From: Crambe crambe
Lineage: Eukaryota > Porifera > Demospongiae > Poecilosclerida > Crambeidae
DNA: 64,000 bases
Assembly: GCA_963924555.1 (NCBI GenBank)
Contig: OZ004594.1
Location: forward strand, 6,417,563 to 6,481,562
Direction of reading: 5' to 3'
The notes under the pieces are model-generated. The model did no database searches and was not told where the DNA came from. It saw nothing but the letters and a program-made list of their open reading frames with translations. The position numbers were made by a program, and so were the translations under genes. Position 1 is the stretch's first letter; every line of letters starts with the position of its first letter. Positions 23,807 to 33,192 of this stretch are shown piece by piece.

Positions 23807-23979
23807 TGTGGTATCTCCGAAATAGTAAAGAGTAATAGTCTGTTGATAGCTAGTTCTCTATATATAAAACAGCTGCTAGCATGATCATGCACCTCTAAGC
23901 AGGTGCTAACCTGTAAACATGTAACCTAATTATAAACAGTACATGTAACTACATGTGTAACTAGTATAGTTATACCACA
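23807..23979 (-). repeat. 3' LTR of the Ty3/Gypsy element
   Basis: 173 bp, bounded by TGTGGTAT and ATACCACA, and the same base for base as the copy at 27831-28003. In element orientation this is the downstream LTR. It carries a TATATATA motif that could be a promoter core. Confidence 0.95.
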
Positions 23980-23991
23980 TCTCTCTTTCTC
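23980..23991 (-). promoter_or_regulatory. Polypurine tract of the Ty3/Gypsy element
   Basis: On the minus strand GAGAAAGAGAGA directly precedes the 3' LTR, the expected position of the plus-strand primer for reverse transcription. Confidence 0.8.
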
Positions 23992-24000
23992 AGAGTTTGG

Positions 24001-27000
24001 TTAGAAATGGAATCGGTCAGGGGGGTGAATTACTGTTCCGGTTTGGGACCTTGTCATAATCTGGCGGGGAGGAGTATCAGGTTGTTGAACTCCATCGGAA
24101 GTCTGGTCATTAGGAATAACATTGAGGTGGCGGCGATTCCTCCTCACTAAGCCAGTGGGCGTTTCAACTATGTATGACCTTGGAGCATTGGCTGGTGTGA
24201 TTACCTGGCCTGTGGTCTCAGTCCCAGATGTGATTTGCACTTCTGTGTTGTTAGGAATAGGAGGGAGTACTCGAACACGATGACGGCTGTCAAAATTCTG
24301 CTTCTGCTTTTGTTTAAATTCCACATCCTTACGTCGAAATTCGTCCAGATATGGCCATTTCGGTAGCAACAGATCATCAACTTGTGGCAGTGCTGTACGG
24401 AGCTGTCTGCCCATTAGGAGTTCTGCTGGAGAAATATTACACCAGGGAAGGGGTGTGCTTCGATAACTGAGTACTGCTTGGTAGGGATCTTTTGACTCCT
24501 TCAACAGCTTCTTAACTGTTTGTACGGCCCTTTCGGCTAGGCCATTGGATTGCGGATAATGAGGGCTGCTGGTAATGTGGCAGAAATCGTAAGTTTTGGC
24601 AAAGTTAACAAACTCCTGGGAAGAGTATTGAGGGCCATTGTCACTCATCAGGGTTTCTGGTATACCAAATCGTGCAAATATGGGTTTCAAAACTTCGATG
24701 ATGCTGGCTGAAGTGGTGGTTTTCAACTTCACAACTTCGACAAATCTGGAGAAATAGTCTATGACTAGTAGATAGGTGGCTCCATTCAGCATGAATAAGT
24801 CTGTTCCAATCCTCTGCCAAGGGTAGTCTGGGAGTTTAGTTGAGAGAAGTGGTTCGCTTTTCTGTGAGGTATTTTTGATGCACTCTGGGCATTTTTCGAC
24901 CATGTCAGCAATATGCTGTAAAATACCTGGCCACCATACTGCTATTTTGGCTCGCAATTGACACCGTTGTATGCCCTGGTGACCACAATGTATTTTGTGA
25001 AGAATTTCTTTCTGCAATTGTTTAGGTACTAGGATCCTTCTGCCATACAAAAGTAGATTGTTATGAACTGTGAGTTCACTTCGTACATGCCAATATGGCA
25101 CGAGTGTGACATCGATGTCCCTTTTTTCATTTGGCCAGCCATGTCTGCAGTAATTGATGAGGGATGAACAAACAGGATCTGTTGCTTGTGCCTTCCGGAA
25201 CTCGTCTAGACGTGAACTGTTAGCTGGTAAGTGGTCAACGCACATTTCCATCAGTGACTCTGCCTCCTCCTGGAGTTTTTGATCTCCATAGTATGATAAT
25301 GGGGCTCGAGACAGCGTATCTGCAGTGTACAATTCTTTTCCTGGGACATGGATTATGTGATAATCAAATCGGTCTAACCTCAATCGAAATCGGAGAACTC
25401 GGGGTGGAAGGCTATTGAGGTTTTTTGCTCCCAGCAATGGGACCAGCGGCTTGTGATCGGTCTCAATTATGAATGGTTTTCCCAAGATGTAGCTGGAGAA
25501 CTTTTCACATGCCCATGTGCTGGCAAGGGCCTCCTTTTCAATTTGTGCATAACGCTGTTCAGTCTCAGACATAGAGCGGGAAGCGAATGCTACTGGCTTC
25601 CAGGAGGTTTCAGATTTCTGCAATAGGACTGCACCCAGGCCGTAAGATGATGCGTCAGCTGAAACTTTTGTGTCTGCTTCTGGGTCGTAGAGTGCCAAAA
25701 TTGTTTCATTAGAGAGTTCTGATTTAACCTTTTGGAAAGCTTGGTCCTGTGGAGTGCTCCACACCCACTGTTTCTGTTTGCTCAGTAGTTCTCGTAGAGG
25801 TTTAGTCAAATCAGCCAAGTTCTTTGAGAATTTCCCCAGCTGGTTGACCATTCCTAGGAACCTCCTCAGCTCAGACACTGTTTTAGGGGGGTCCATCTCC
25901 AGAATAGCTGAGGTCTTGTTTGGATCTGCTTTGATTCCTTTCTCGTCAATGATATGACCAAGATACTTTAGTGATCTTTTTGCGAACTCACATTTTTCCA
26001 AATTTAATGTTACTCCTGCAGCTTGAACTCGCCTGAAGACTGTGTCAAGGCGAGTGTTGTGCTCATGTAGGTCTTTCCCAAAGATAAGGACATCATCCAT
26101 CGAACAGAGTACGCCCTCAAGACCAACTAGGATTTCAGACATTCGTTTCTGGAAGTGTTCAGGGGCACTCGAAATGCCAAACGGTAATTTGTTGAAACAA
26201 AATCGTCCGAATGGGGTCAAGAAAGTTGTGAGAAGTCTTGATGGTTTGGCTAGGGGTATTTGCCAAAACCCACTGTTTGCATCAAGTTTGCTAAATACTC
26301 GTGCACCGGCAAGTTGGGCCAAAGTCTCATCAACTTTCGGTAAGGGGTGAACCTCTCGGAGAACATTTGAGTTAAGGGGTTTCAAATCTACACACACACG
26401 GATTTTACCCCCTTTTTTTGGCACAACTACCATTCCAGCGCACCATTCGGTTGGTTCATCAACTCTTGAGATTACTCCCATCGATTCCATTTTTTCCAAT
26501 TCCTCCTTGACTTTAGAACGTAACGGAAGTGGAACATGCCTCGGGGCAAATATTGAATGTGGGGATGCACCTGGCTTTAATTTGATAGTATACTCACATC
26601 CAAGGTTCCCAAGTCCTTGAAACGTTGGTGAGTATTTCTGTACAATCTGTGAGCGAATATCTGTAGTTTCCCCCACCCTTGCTACCAGGTTCAGCTGAGT
26701 AATAGCAGGGAGACCAAGCAGGTTATTCTTGAGTCCGTTGATTACGAACACTTGTTGTGTAGTGGTGATCTTCCCCTTAGAGAGTTTGGCCATGAATTGT
26801 CCTGTGACATCCAAAAGTTGTTTGGATGGTCCATAAAGGATCTTTTCTGCTTTGCTGAGTCTGGGTTTATCCAGACTTTCAAACGTTTGCTGGGAAATGG
26901 CAGTGACTTCTGCTCCAGTATCCAATTTAAATACTGTTTCTTGTCCATTTATACTTATCTTGTCGACCCAAAATGTTTTGGGATTAGATTCAACAGTATT

Positions 27001-27801
27001 CAAGAATGCTGCTTCCAAATTACATTCTTCTGTTACTTCTACTTCTGAAATTTTTTTGCTGAAGCATTGAGAGCTAAAATGCCCTCTCTTTTTGCAATTA
27101 TGGCACTCGGCATCTATGGCTGGACATTTTTCACGGGGGTGTGGGCCTCTCCCACAGCGAGAACAAGCTTTAAGTGTCCTGGAATTGTATTTTCTGCTTG
27201 TTGCGGGATACTTTCCTCGCCTTGAAGCTAGTTCATTCACAGAACTGAATTCTTTTGATCCTTTTAGTTCCTGTTGCTGTTCATGGACAGCTTCGTTTTG
27301 ACGTACCATTTCTTTTGCTTTCTCCAACGAAAGATCAGGGATTAGTTGAAGTCTCTCAGACAGTTCAGAATCAAGTATTCCCACAATGAGACGATCGCGT
27401 ATGAGTTCTGGTGTCATCGTTCCATACTCACAGGTTTCTGCCAACTTGTATAGTTCAATGATGTATTGTTCCACAGATTCCCCCTGTTGCTGATTTCTTC
27501 TGTTGAAAACAGCTCTTTCAAATATAACATTCCTCCGTACTTTGAAAAACTTGTCAAATTGCAATAGAACTGAGTCATATTTCTTTCTGTCATCCTCTGA
27601 AATACCTGTAGAGGTCAAAACATTCTCTGCTTCTTCCCCAAGACAATATAGCAGGGTACTAATCTGTCTATCTTCAGGATCCCTACTCAGGTTTGATGCA
27701 ACTCGAAATTGTTCAAATCTTTTTTTCCATCTGGGCCAGTCATTAGGGTTGCGGAAATTAAAGGCATCTGGAGGTTGTAAACGAATATGAGACATTTTCA
27801 A
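24001..27801 (-). CDS. gag-pol: Ty3/Gypsy Gag-Pol polyprotein, 1266 aa, single frame
   Basis: One uninterrupted frame. Residues 1-200 are a Gag-like capsid region. Two CCHC zinc knuckles of CX2CX4HX4C form lie at about 213-226 and 233-246. The aspartic protease has LDTGAE at about 293-298. Reverse transcriptase follows (VDLKPLN, KLDANSGFWQI, and SMDDVLIFG at about 567-575). RNase H includes KVSADASSYGLGAVL and ETDHKPL. Integrase shows an HHCC zinc site (HCGHQG to CPECI) and a D-D-E core (GTDLF, SDNGPQ, GLAERAV). Order PR-RT-RH-IN places it in Ty3/Gypsy. Gag and Pol share one frame, so no frameshift is needed to make Pol. The frame starts 30 bp inside the 5' LTR. No stops or missing catalytic residues were noticed. 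Confidence 0.95.
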   Translation of the reverse strand: MKMSHIRLQPPDAFNFRNPNDWPRWKKRFEQFRVASNLSRDPEDRQISTLLYCLGEEAENVLTSTGISEDDRKKYDSVLLQFDKFFKVRRNVIFERAVFNRRNQQQGESVEQYIIELYKLAETCEYGTMTPELIRDRLIVGILDSELSERLQLIPDLSLEKAKEMVRQNEAVHEQQQELKGSKEFSSVNELASRRGKYPATSRKYNSRTLKACSRCGRGPHPREKCPAIDAECHNCKKRGHFSSQCFSKKISEVEVTEECNLEAAFLNTVESNPKTFWVDKISINGQETVFKLDTGAEVTAISQQTFESLDKPRLSKAEKILYGPSKQLLDVTGQFMAKLSKGKITTTQQVFVINGLKNNLLGLPAITQLNLVARVGETTDIRSQIVQKYSPTFQGLGNLGCEYTIKLKPGASPHSIFAPRHVPLPLRSKVKEELEKMESMGVISRVDEPTEWCAGMVVVPKKGGKIRVCVDLKPLNSNVLREVHPLPKVDETLAQLAGARVFSKLDANSGFWQIPLAKPSRLLTTFLTPFGRFCFNKLPFGISSAPEHFQKRMSEILVGLEGVLCSMDDVLIFGKDLHEHNTRLDTVFRRVQAAGVTLNLEKCEFAKRSLKYLGHIIDEKGIKADPNKTSAILEMDPPKTVSELRRFLGMVNQLGKFSKNLADLTKPLRELLSKQKQWVWSTPQDQAFQKVKSELSNETILALYDPEADTKVSADASSYGLGAVLLQKSETSWKPVAFASRSMSETEQRYAQIEKEALASTWACEKFSSYILGKPFIIETDHKPLVPLLGAKNLNSLPPRVLRFRLRLDRFDYHIIHVPGKELYTADTLSRAPLSYYGDQKLQEEAESLMEMCVDHLPANSSRLDEFRKAQATDPVCSSLINYCRHGWPNEKRDIDVTLVPYWHVRSELTVHNNLLLYGRRILVPKQLQKEILHKIHCGHQGIQRCQLRAKIAVWWPGILQHIADMVEKCPECIKNTSQKSEPLLSTKLPDYPWQRIGTDLFMLNGATYLLVIDYFSRFVEVVKLKTTTSASIIEVLKPIFARFGIPETLMSDNGPQYSSQEFVNFAKTYDFCHITSSPHYPQSNGLAERAVQTVKKLLKESKDPYQAVLSYRSTPLPWCNISPAELLMGRQLRTALPQVDDLLLPKWPYLDEFRRKDVEFKQKQKQNFDSRHRVRVLPPIPNNTEVQITSGTETTGQVITPANAPRSYIVETPTGLVRRNRRHLNVIPNDQTSDGVQQPDTPPRQIMTRSQTGTVIHPPDRFHF

Positions 27802-27812
27802 TAGCTAGTGTT

Positions 27813-27830
27813 CAATCACCGCTGCCACCA
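27813..27830 (-). promoter_or_regulatory. Primer-binding site of the Ty3/Gypsy element
   Basis: Immediately next to the 5' LTR, the minus strand reads TGGTGGCAGCGGTGATTG. The leading TGG complements a tRNA CCA end, as expected. Which tRNA is used was not determined. Confidence 0.7.
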
Positions 27831-28003
27831 TGTGGTATCTCCGAAATAGTAAAGAGTAATAGTCTGTTGATAGCTAGTTCTCTATATATAAAACAGCTGC
27901 TAGCATGATCATGCACCTCTAAGCAGGTGCTAACCTGTAAACATGTAACCTAATTATAAACAGTACATGTAACTACATGTGTAACTAGTATAGTTATACC
28001 ACA
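27831..28003 (-). repeat. 5' LTR of the Ty3/Gypsy element
   Basis: The upstream LTR in element orientation, 173 bp and identical to 23807-23979. Followed by the CTCC target duplication at 28004-28007. Confidence 0.95.
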
Positions 28004-28330
28004 CTCCCTCCAGTAAGATGTATCACTGTCCCAGTCTTATGTCCTCCTTCCAGTATTAGATGTCTCACTGTCACAGTCTTATGTCCTCCTCCACTATAGA
28101 TGTATCACTGTCCCAGAGTCTTAGCTATGTCCTAATTAGCTACTCCAGTAGCTACACTAAATGTATTATGTCCTTGATGTATCACTAGCTGTCCCAGAGT
28201 CTTATGTCCTCCCTCCAGTACTAGATGTCTCACTGCATGTCCCAGAGTCTTATGTCCTCCTCCACTACTACATGTATCACTAGCTACTAGCATACTGTCC
28301 CAGAGTCTTATGTCCTCCCTCCAGTACTTT
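28004..28330. repeat. Right subterminal minisatellite, right half
   Basis: Six or seven further units of TGTCCCAGAGTCTTATGTCC continue the array broken at 23806. The unit at the break is restored when the LTR element and one CTCC are removed. From 28331 to the terminal repeat the DNA is plain AT-rich sequence. Confidence 0.8.
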
Positions 28331-28678
28331 GTCTTTCATCTGGTAAATATCTGTTCCACTGACCAGAGTAAATGCTTTTACCTATTATATCTACAATAAT
28401 AATTATATAATTATAATGGGTGTAACTGTATTACGTCATTTGGATATACTTCTACTTGTGCTCAGAGCCAGGATTTCTGCGAGGGTATGAATTGAAAATC
28501 CACCAATCAGACTGTACTATAGGCCATCAGTAGTAAAATACCTGTTCAGGGTTGCTCGACCGACTTAGAAATTCAAGACCTGAGAAAATTTATTTTTAAG
28601 TGCGCATTATTTAGAAACACACATGCACAGGTGCGAACAGCTGCTAAAACTAGACTCGAGATTCCCAAGGACCAAGAC

Positions 28679-31600
28679 ATGATCTGGCTTCTGGTTTTTG
28701 TGATATGCGGGGTTGCTATTGCCTTTGGACCTGGATGGTTCGAAGTTCACGAAGGTGTAACTTTGGCAGATCTTCTAGAGCAAGTGACAGGTCAGAAGTA
28801 TCTGGAAACTGGTGTGAGTGTGAAAACAGCTAAAGATGAACACTCCCCAATGCATGCTGCTGCCTTAAGCCAGCCCCTATCAACATTCTATTCATATGGT
28901 GATCGGTATGTTAAGTTTACAGTAACACCTCAGGAAACAAGTAGAGTAACGGAGGTAGTAAACGGACAGTCAACAAAGTTGTGGTTTTTCCCGGCGGGTT
29001 AGCGAGTGCAAGGAAGATTGCAGGGGGGCTTTGGATAGCTATGGGCCTACCTCGCTCTATCCAGGCAGGAAGCTAAGCAAGTCCTATTATGCTGATTTCT
29101 GGGAGAGATTTAGAGTAGGCGCCTACTGGAGGCAGTTAACGGACAATAGAGGCAGTTGGCGGACAGCTCTTAAAATGAAGGTAAAATGGCTGCACATGTG
29201 CTTATTATTGTAAGAAATGATAATGATAATGATAATAGAAGATAACATGATTCAGTTTCTTCTTCTATCATTAACACAGGAGATGGTCCAGGACTTGAAA
29301 CTTGCTTAACCTTCAAGCTGGAGTGATCATGTACCATGCTCTTTGGTATACAATATTTTGCTGCTGTTTCTCTGACAGACACCTTCCCCTCTCTAACTTC
29401 CTCTGCAGCTCTCTCCAGATCTTCGGATTTCCAATTTCTCCGCTTCCTTGCTGTTGCCATGGCCTATTATAAAGATCATTACCCATTATTATTCACTGTC
29501 CAGTAACTGCCTCCACAATAAGAATCTATTTACGCCAAAATTGCTGATACTGTGTCAGTCATGTTATTTTATGAAGGGTACATTTGGAAAGAGCAATAAA
29601 TTTGCTCTTTATTGATATATAATGTTTTGTGTTTACATGTAGTTTTTGTTTACTATGTGCAGTTATAAAGTTGGTTTTTCTTACAGTTATTTTTTCCATG
29701 CCTCATTATTTGACCGAGATACTAACTATGATCATTCAAAGCAAAAATTGAGCAGGAAAAAACTACGCAAATTTACTGAATTAGCTGTAGATTCTTACTC
29801 TTAAAAAATCACTACTGTCAGCAAAATTTGAAATCTCCCGCCTATTGGTACCAATTTTACCATGGGTCAAAGTCTAAAGTGTCCGTAAACTACCGCTGTC
29901 CGTAAACTCCCATCGCTACTCTACATCTGGGGTTATTGATGCCGTTAGTATATTGATGAGGCCTAAGAATGCAAAGCATCTCCCTCCCAAGCATAATACT
30001 GTTCATAACAACAAACAGTTGCTTTTCAATGATGTTTGTGTGCTGCTATCTGAAAAGAATGTTGGATTTACAATTGATGAAGTTCAAGGTATTGGGCATC
30101 ATATTGTGCAAACATTAACAGATATATTATGGTATATTGATGGCCAACATCATAAGTTTGACAGCAGAAGTAGGCATGGAAAGGTTACCCCTATACCTAG
30201 TTTGTTTTCAAGATTTAATAAGGGAGATAAAGACAATACAGGAGGATATAATGATTGGAGGTCAAAGCGAAGGAAGCCCCCTCAGTTGAGCCAAAAGGAT
30301 ATTGTTGAACATAAAAACAAATTAGTTACACTTATTTCTCACCCTCGATTATGCACGGCTCAGTGGAAAGAAATGAGAAATGAATTAGAGTGCTTTGTGA
30401 AATGCTTACATGAGTATGCAAATCAGATGAGAGAAAACTTGGTTCACAGTGAAGAAAGACATCATAGCCAACAGCCTCTTCGTTTACTAGAAGTGGACAG
30501 TGCATCCCGTGACATTCCTGCAAGCAAGGCACCTATCAAACCAATCTATGCCAGGTTGTTGTGCCGTTTGGAAAAAATCGACTATTATGATCCCATTCTA
30601 ATAGATACCAGCCTTTCTGTGTCCGACAAATACACGAGATATCGGTTCTTCAAGGATTTAGAACTATCGTGTTCTATTCATCTCTTTGTACACCATGCAG
30701 GCAGCCAACTTGGTAACATATATTATTGTTGGAAAATACCAGAAGATGAGAAGGATAGGTGTCAGCGAAAGCATGGTTTGGTAATGGTCCAAGTGAAAAG
30801 TGAAATCCCAGTATATGCATCACGAGCTATGCGGAAGGCATTTTCTGATCGGTACCAGCATGTCAAGAAACTCACTCCAGTAATATTCCGAAGTATGTAC
30901 CGATACCTCACTGATGATTCTACTTCAGAATCACAGAATCTAGATATTGACAAACGTCTGGAGATGATGCTGGATGATCCAGATGTGGACCTTGTTGTAG
31001 ACAAGAGGGAACTAAATCAAGGTAGAAAATCTAACTTTGAAGCTTTCTGGAAGGAAGTGGATATGCTGTTGGAGGAGTATGGGAAGGCTGTTCATGAGCG
31101 GAGACATGGACCAGATGTGGCACATATGCCTTTTGCTATCTCAATACCTGACCTGATAAAGCAAGTTGCTAGCAGACTTCCTGAAGATTCTCCCATACCG
31201 TCTGAGCCATGGGTTCGTTTTCAGTTCTGGCCAAAGAACAGATTCTCGGAAACTGCCAAACGTTACAGTTGCCGATTTGATGTCAAGTATAAGGTTCAAA
31301 GTCGACAACTTCGTAAATCGCACATTGACGCTCGATACTGTGCTGTCCTTTTTCGCTATTTGAAGGAAATGACTGTCAAGTTTCGTGATAATGCTACACT
31401 TGTATTTTTAGATGACAAGAGCAAGATACCAATAGGTGAGTGCATGTAGTTACTGTATTGCTATTATCTAAACATAGCAGTTTAGCCTTCATGTATTATT
31501 AATAATAATATAGGAGAACCAGATTGTCCTACTAGTGCCGTTCCTCGTAATACACATGCTCTGACAACCAGTTCTACAATATTGGGTGCGTGCGACCATG

Positions 31601-32992
31601 ATTTCACAAAGTTCAACCTTACACCATCTGTTTATTTAATATGCGACATCCCTGATGATCCTGTCCTATCTTTTTACCGTGGCCAACCAGTTGTGATACT
31701 GAAGGATTCGGTTTTTTCAACCCTCAAATCCCTACCGGCACATGGCAGAGTTTGTTAAACTGGCCAAGAAAAACTTCTGTGAAAATGTAGTGCCACCTGT
31801 GATGTTCTTCTACCATGATGGTGGACCCGATCATCGTTTGAAGTATCATTCAGTCATGATCAGCTATATTTGTGCCTTTCGGTGGCTGAACCTTGATTTC
31901 TTGGTAGCTGTTCAAACTGCTCCCAACAATAGCTGGCTTAATCCTTGTGAGAGATTGATGTCTATACTCAACCTTGGGTTGCAGTGTGTGTCTACTACAC
32001 GTTCAATGGCATCTCCTGAAATTGAAAAGGTTCTGAAATCATGCAACTCTATGAGTTCTATTCGCAAGGAAGCAGATTCAAACTCTCTGCTTGAGAAAGC
32101 TGTGGTTGATTCACTTCAATCTGTCATCTCACTAGTTGAGAAGAGGTTTCAAAGATTATCACTGAAGGAAAATGTGTTTCAAATAGGTGAATCAGCTACC
32201 ACTGATGACATCGAGTGCCTATGGAGCTTTGCAGACATGATTGATGATCAACTATCCATGTCCAACACCACTCAAAAGGACATTCAAAAGGCCAAGACCT
32301 TTTTGAAGTTTGTTGAATTGCATTGTCATCTTAGGAAGTATTCGTTTCAGATCAAGAAATGTAGCGATACCTCATGCTGCCCACCTTCACGACTACCTAC
32401 AGAAATATTTTCCAAACTAAAGTGGCTACCAGATCCCACTCTTACATTGGATAAAGGAAATTACAAAACATTTCAAGAATTGTATGGACATGATACAAAA
32501 GATACCGACTGTCCATCCATGGCCATATGCCGTGAAAGAGAACAAGAACCATCATCTTTATTCACAGCTTCAAAGGTTCGGGGAGTGGCCCAATGTTTGG
32601 CCTATGATAAACCTAGGTGTTTATACTGTGACAAGCAATCAATCTACAAGGAAAATGAAAATATTGTCATTCTTGCTATAGAGAGTAACTTATACATATG
32701 TGGCTCTCCTATCTTCCCAGAAAATCACCCTCTATCTGAACTGATTAGAGTGCGCCACAGTGTGTCATGCAAGTCACCTATCGAACGATCTTATTACTCA
32801 AACAAAACCCTGAAGTTACCCTCCCTGTGTGTTTATTGTGGTGAAAAAGATTGCTCTATTCCTGAATCTTTCCAGCAACGTTTCAAGCACGTTCTCCCAA
32901 TATGTGCTGGTTGCTCTGATAAGAAGTTAGAGCCCATTACATACATGCCTATTAAAATTGGAGTAAAAAGAAAGCACCCTGATACTGCATAA
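28679..32992 (+). CDS. DDE-transposase-like gene of element A, with one frameshift
   Basis: Likely exons: an N-terminal block from ATG 28679 (open to 29002, 3' border unclear), about 29949-31435, and 31514-32992. The second-third join uses GTGAGT and TATAG and rebuilds FLDDKSKIPIGEP, so the first catalytic Asp lies at the splice. The second Asp is in YHDGGPDHRLKYHS and the Glu in SWLNPCERLMSILN. The tail has paired cysteine motifs (CVYCGEKDC, CAGC) ending KRKHPDTA. The N-terminal block matches the ORF of element B2, and the tail matches that of B1. The third exon hits a stop after AHGRVC because a T-run at 31712-31717 seems one base too long; downstream the correct frame continues from HMAEFVKLAK. 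This is either a disabling mutation or a sequencing error. The nested insertion at 29126-29916 lies in the first intron. Confidence 0.75.
29126..29916 (-). mobile_element. Pogo/Tigger-like element nested in element A
   Basis: TA flanks both sides (29124-29125, 29917-29918). The ends are imperfect inverted repeats in which GGCAGTTAACGGACA and GGCAGTTGGCGGACA are repeated twice on the left, and matching GTCCGTAAACT words appear twice on the right. It lies between the N-terminal block and the second exon of the element A transposase, probably in an intron. It carries only an N-terminal piece of a transposase (29320-29460), so it is non-autonomous. Confidence 0.65.
29320..29460 (-). pseudogene. 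Psq-type helix-turn-helix fragment, pogo/Tigger family
   Basis: The peptide opens MATARKRRNWKSEDLERAA and continues through VSVRETAAKYCIPKSMVHDH, a pipsqueak-type DNA-binding helix-turn-helix as found at the start of pogo, Tigger and jerky proteins. It goes on to PGPSPVLMIEEE, the usual linker, and then degenerates into a Leu/Ser-rich tail with no DDE domain. It is a truncated transposase rather than a full gene. Frame open to 29170. Confidence 0.7.
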
Positions 32993-33192
32993 AAAGCATA
33001 CCCTAACTTTTCATCCACTCTCACAGTTTGTTTCTACTTGTTTACACTTTCACATTTCAGTTTGTTTCCACAACGACCACAAAACTCCTCCAATTAAAAA
33101 ATTTTCTTTAAAAAAATTTTTTTCCTACCTACCTACCCATAAATTTGCACCAACTGCAACCCTGAACGAACAATTTAATACTGATGGCCATA

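Larger units (their letters stand above)
23807..28003 (-). mobile_element. Ty3/Gypsy LTR retrotransposon, full length, very young
   Basis: Two LTRs, 23807-23979 and 27831-28003, are each 173 bp and identical by eye. They begin TGTGGTATCT and end ATACCACA. The 4-bp duplication CTCC flanks the element (23803-23806 and 28004-28007). One long Gag-Pol frame fills the inside on the minus strand. It inserted into the right minisatellite of the large transposon, so it is younger than that element. No envelope-like frame is present. Identical LTRs and an open frame suggest recent, perhaps current, competence. Confidence 0.95.
16503..28469. mobile_element. Large DNA transposon with DUF3987 ATPase and DDE-OTU-CXC genes
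   Basis: Left end GGTTGTGTGCACAAATAGAA and right end (complement) GGCTCTGAGCACAAGTAGAA begin imperfect inverted repeats of about 40 bp, with an uninterrupted match through AAGTATATCCAAATGA. The 8-bp direct repeat AGGATTTC flanks both ends (16495-16502 and 28470-28477). The paralogous spacer at about 13.9 kb runs straight through the same point, giving an empty site. Inside are a left minisatellite, two convergent genes (17671-19848 plus, 19979-23325 minus) and a right minisatellite split by a Ty3/Gypsy insertion. Without that insertion the element is about 7.8 kb. An 8-bp duplication is known for hAT, P, Merlin, Novosib and KDZ/Zisupton-type elements. The gene pair does not fit a family I can name, so the superfamily is left open. 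Confidence 0.85.
28523..33189 (+). mobile_element. DNA transposon A, GGCC ends, 3-bp target duplication
   Basis: Ends begin GGCCATCAGTAGTAAAAT and, complemented from the right, GGCCATCAGTATTAAATT. The inverted match spans 34 bp with about six mismatches and ends TTCAGGGTTGC. The 3-bp repeat ATA flanks it (28520-28522, 33190-33192), and the paralogous spacer near 13.95 kb has a single ATA, giving an empty site. It encodes a DDE-transposase-like gene (28679-32992) and carries a nested pogo-like insertion. PIF/Harbinger, Zator, Academ and CACTA elements can make 3-bp duplications; the transposase motifs did not let me choose. Confidence 0.85.

Noticed and set aside
25754-27790. Plus-strand frames across the Gag-Pol region
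   Set aside because: They are antisense shadows of the well-supported polyprotein and have no domains of their own.
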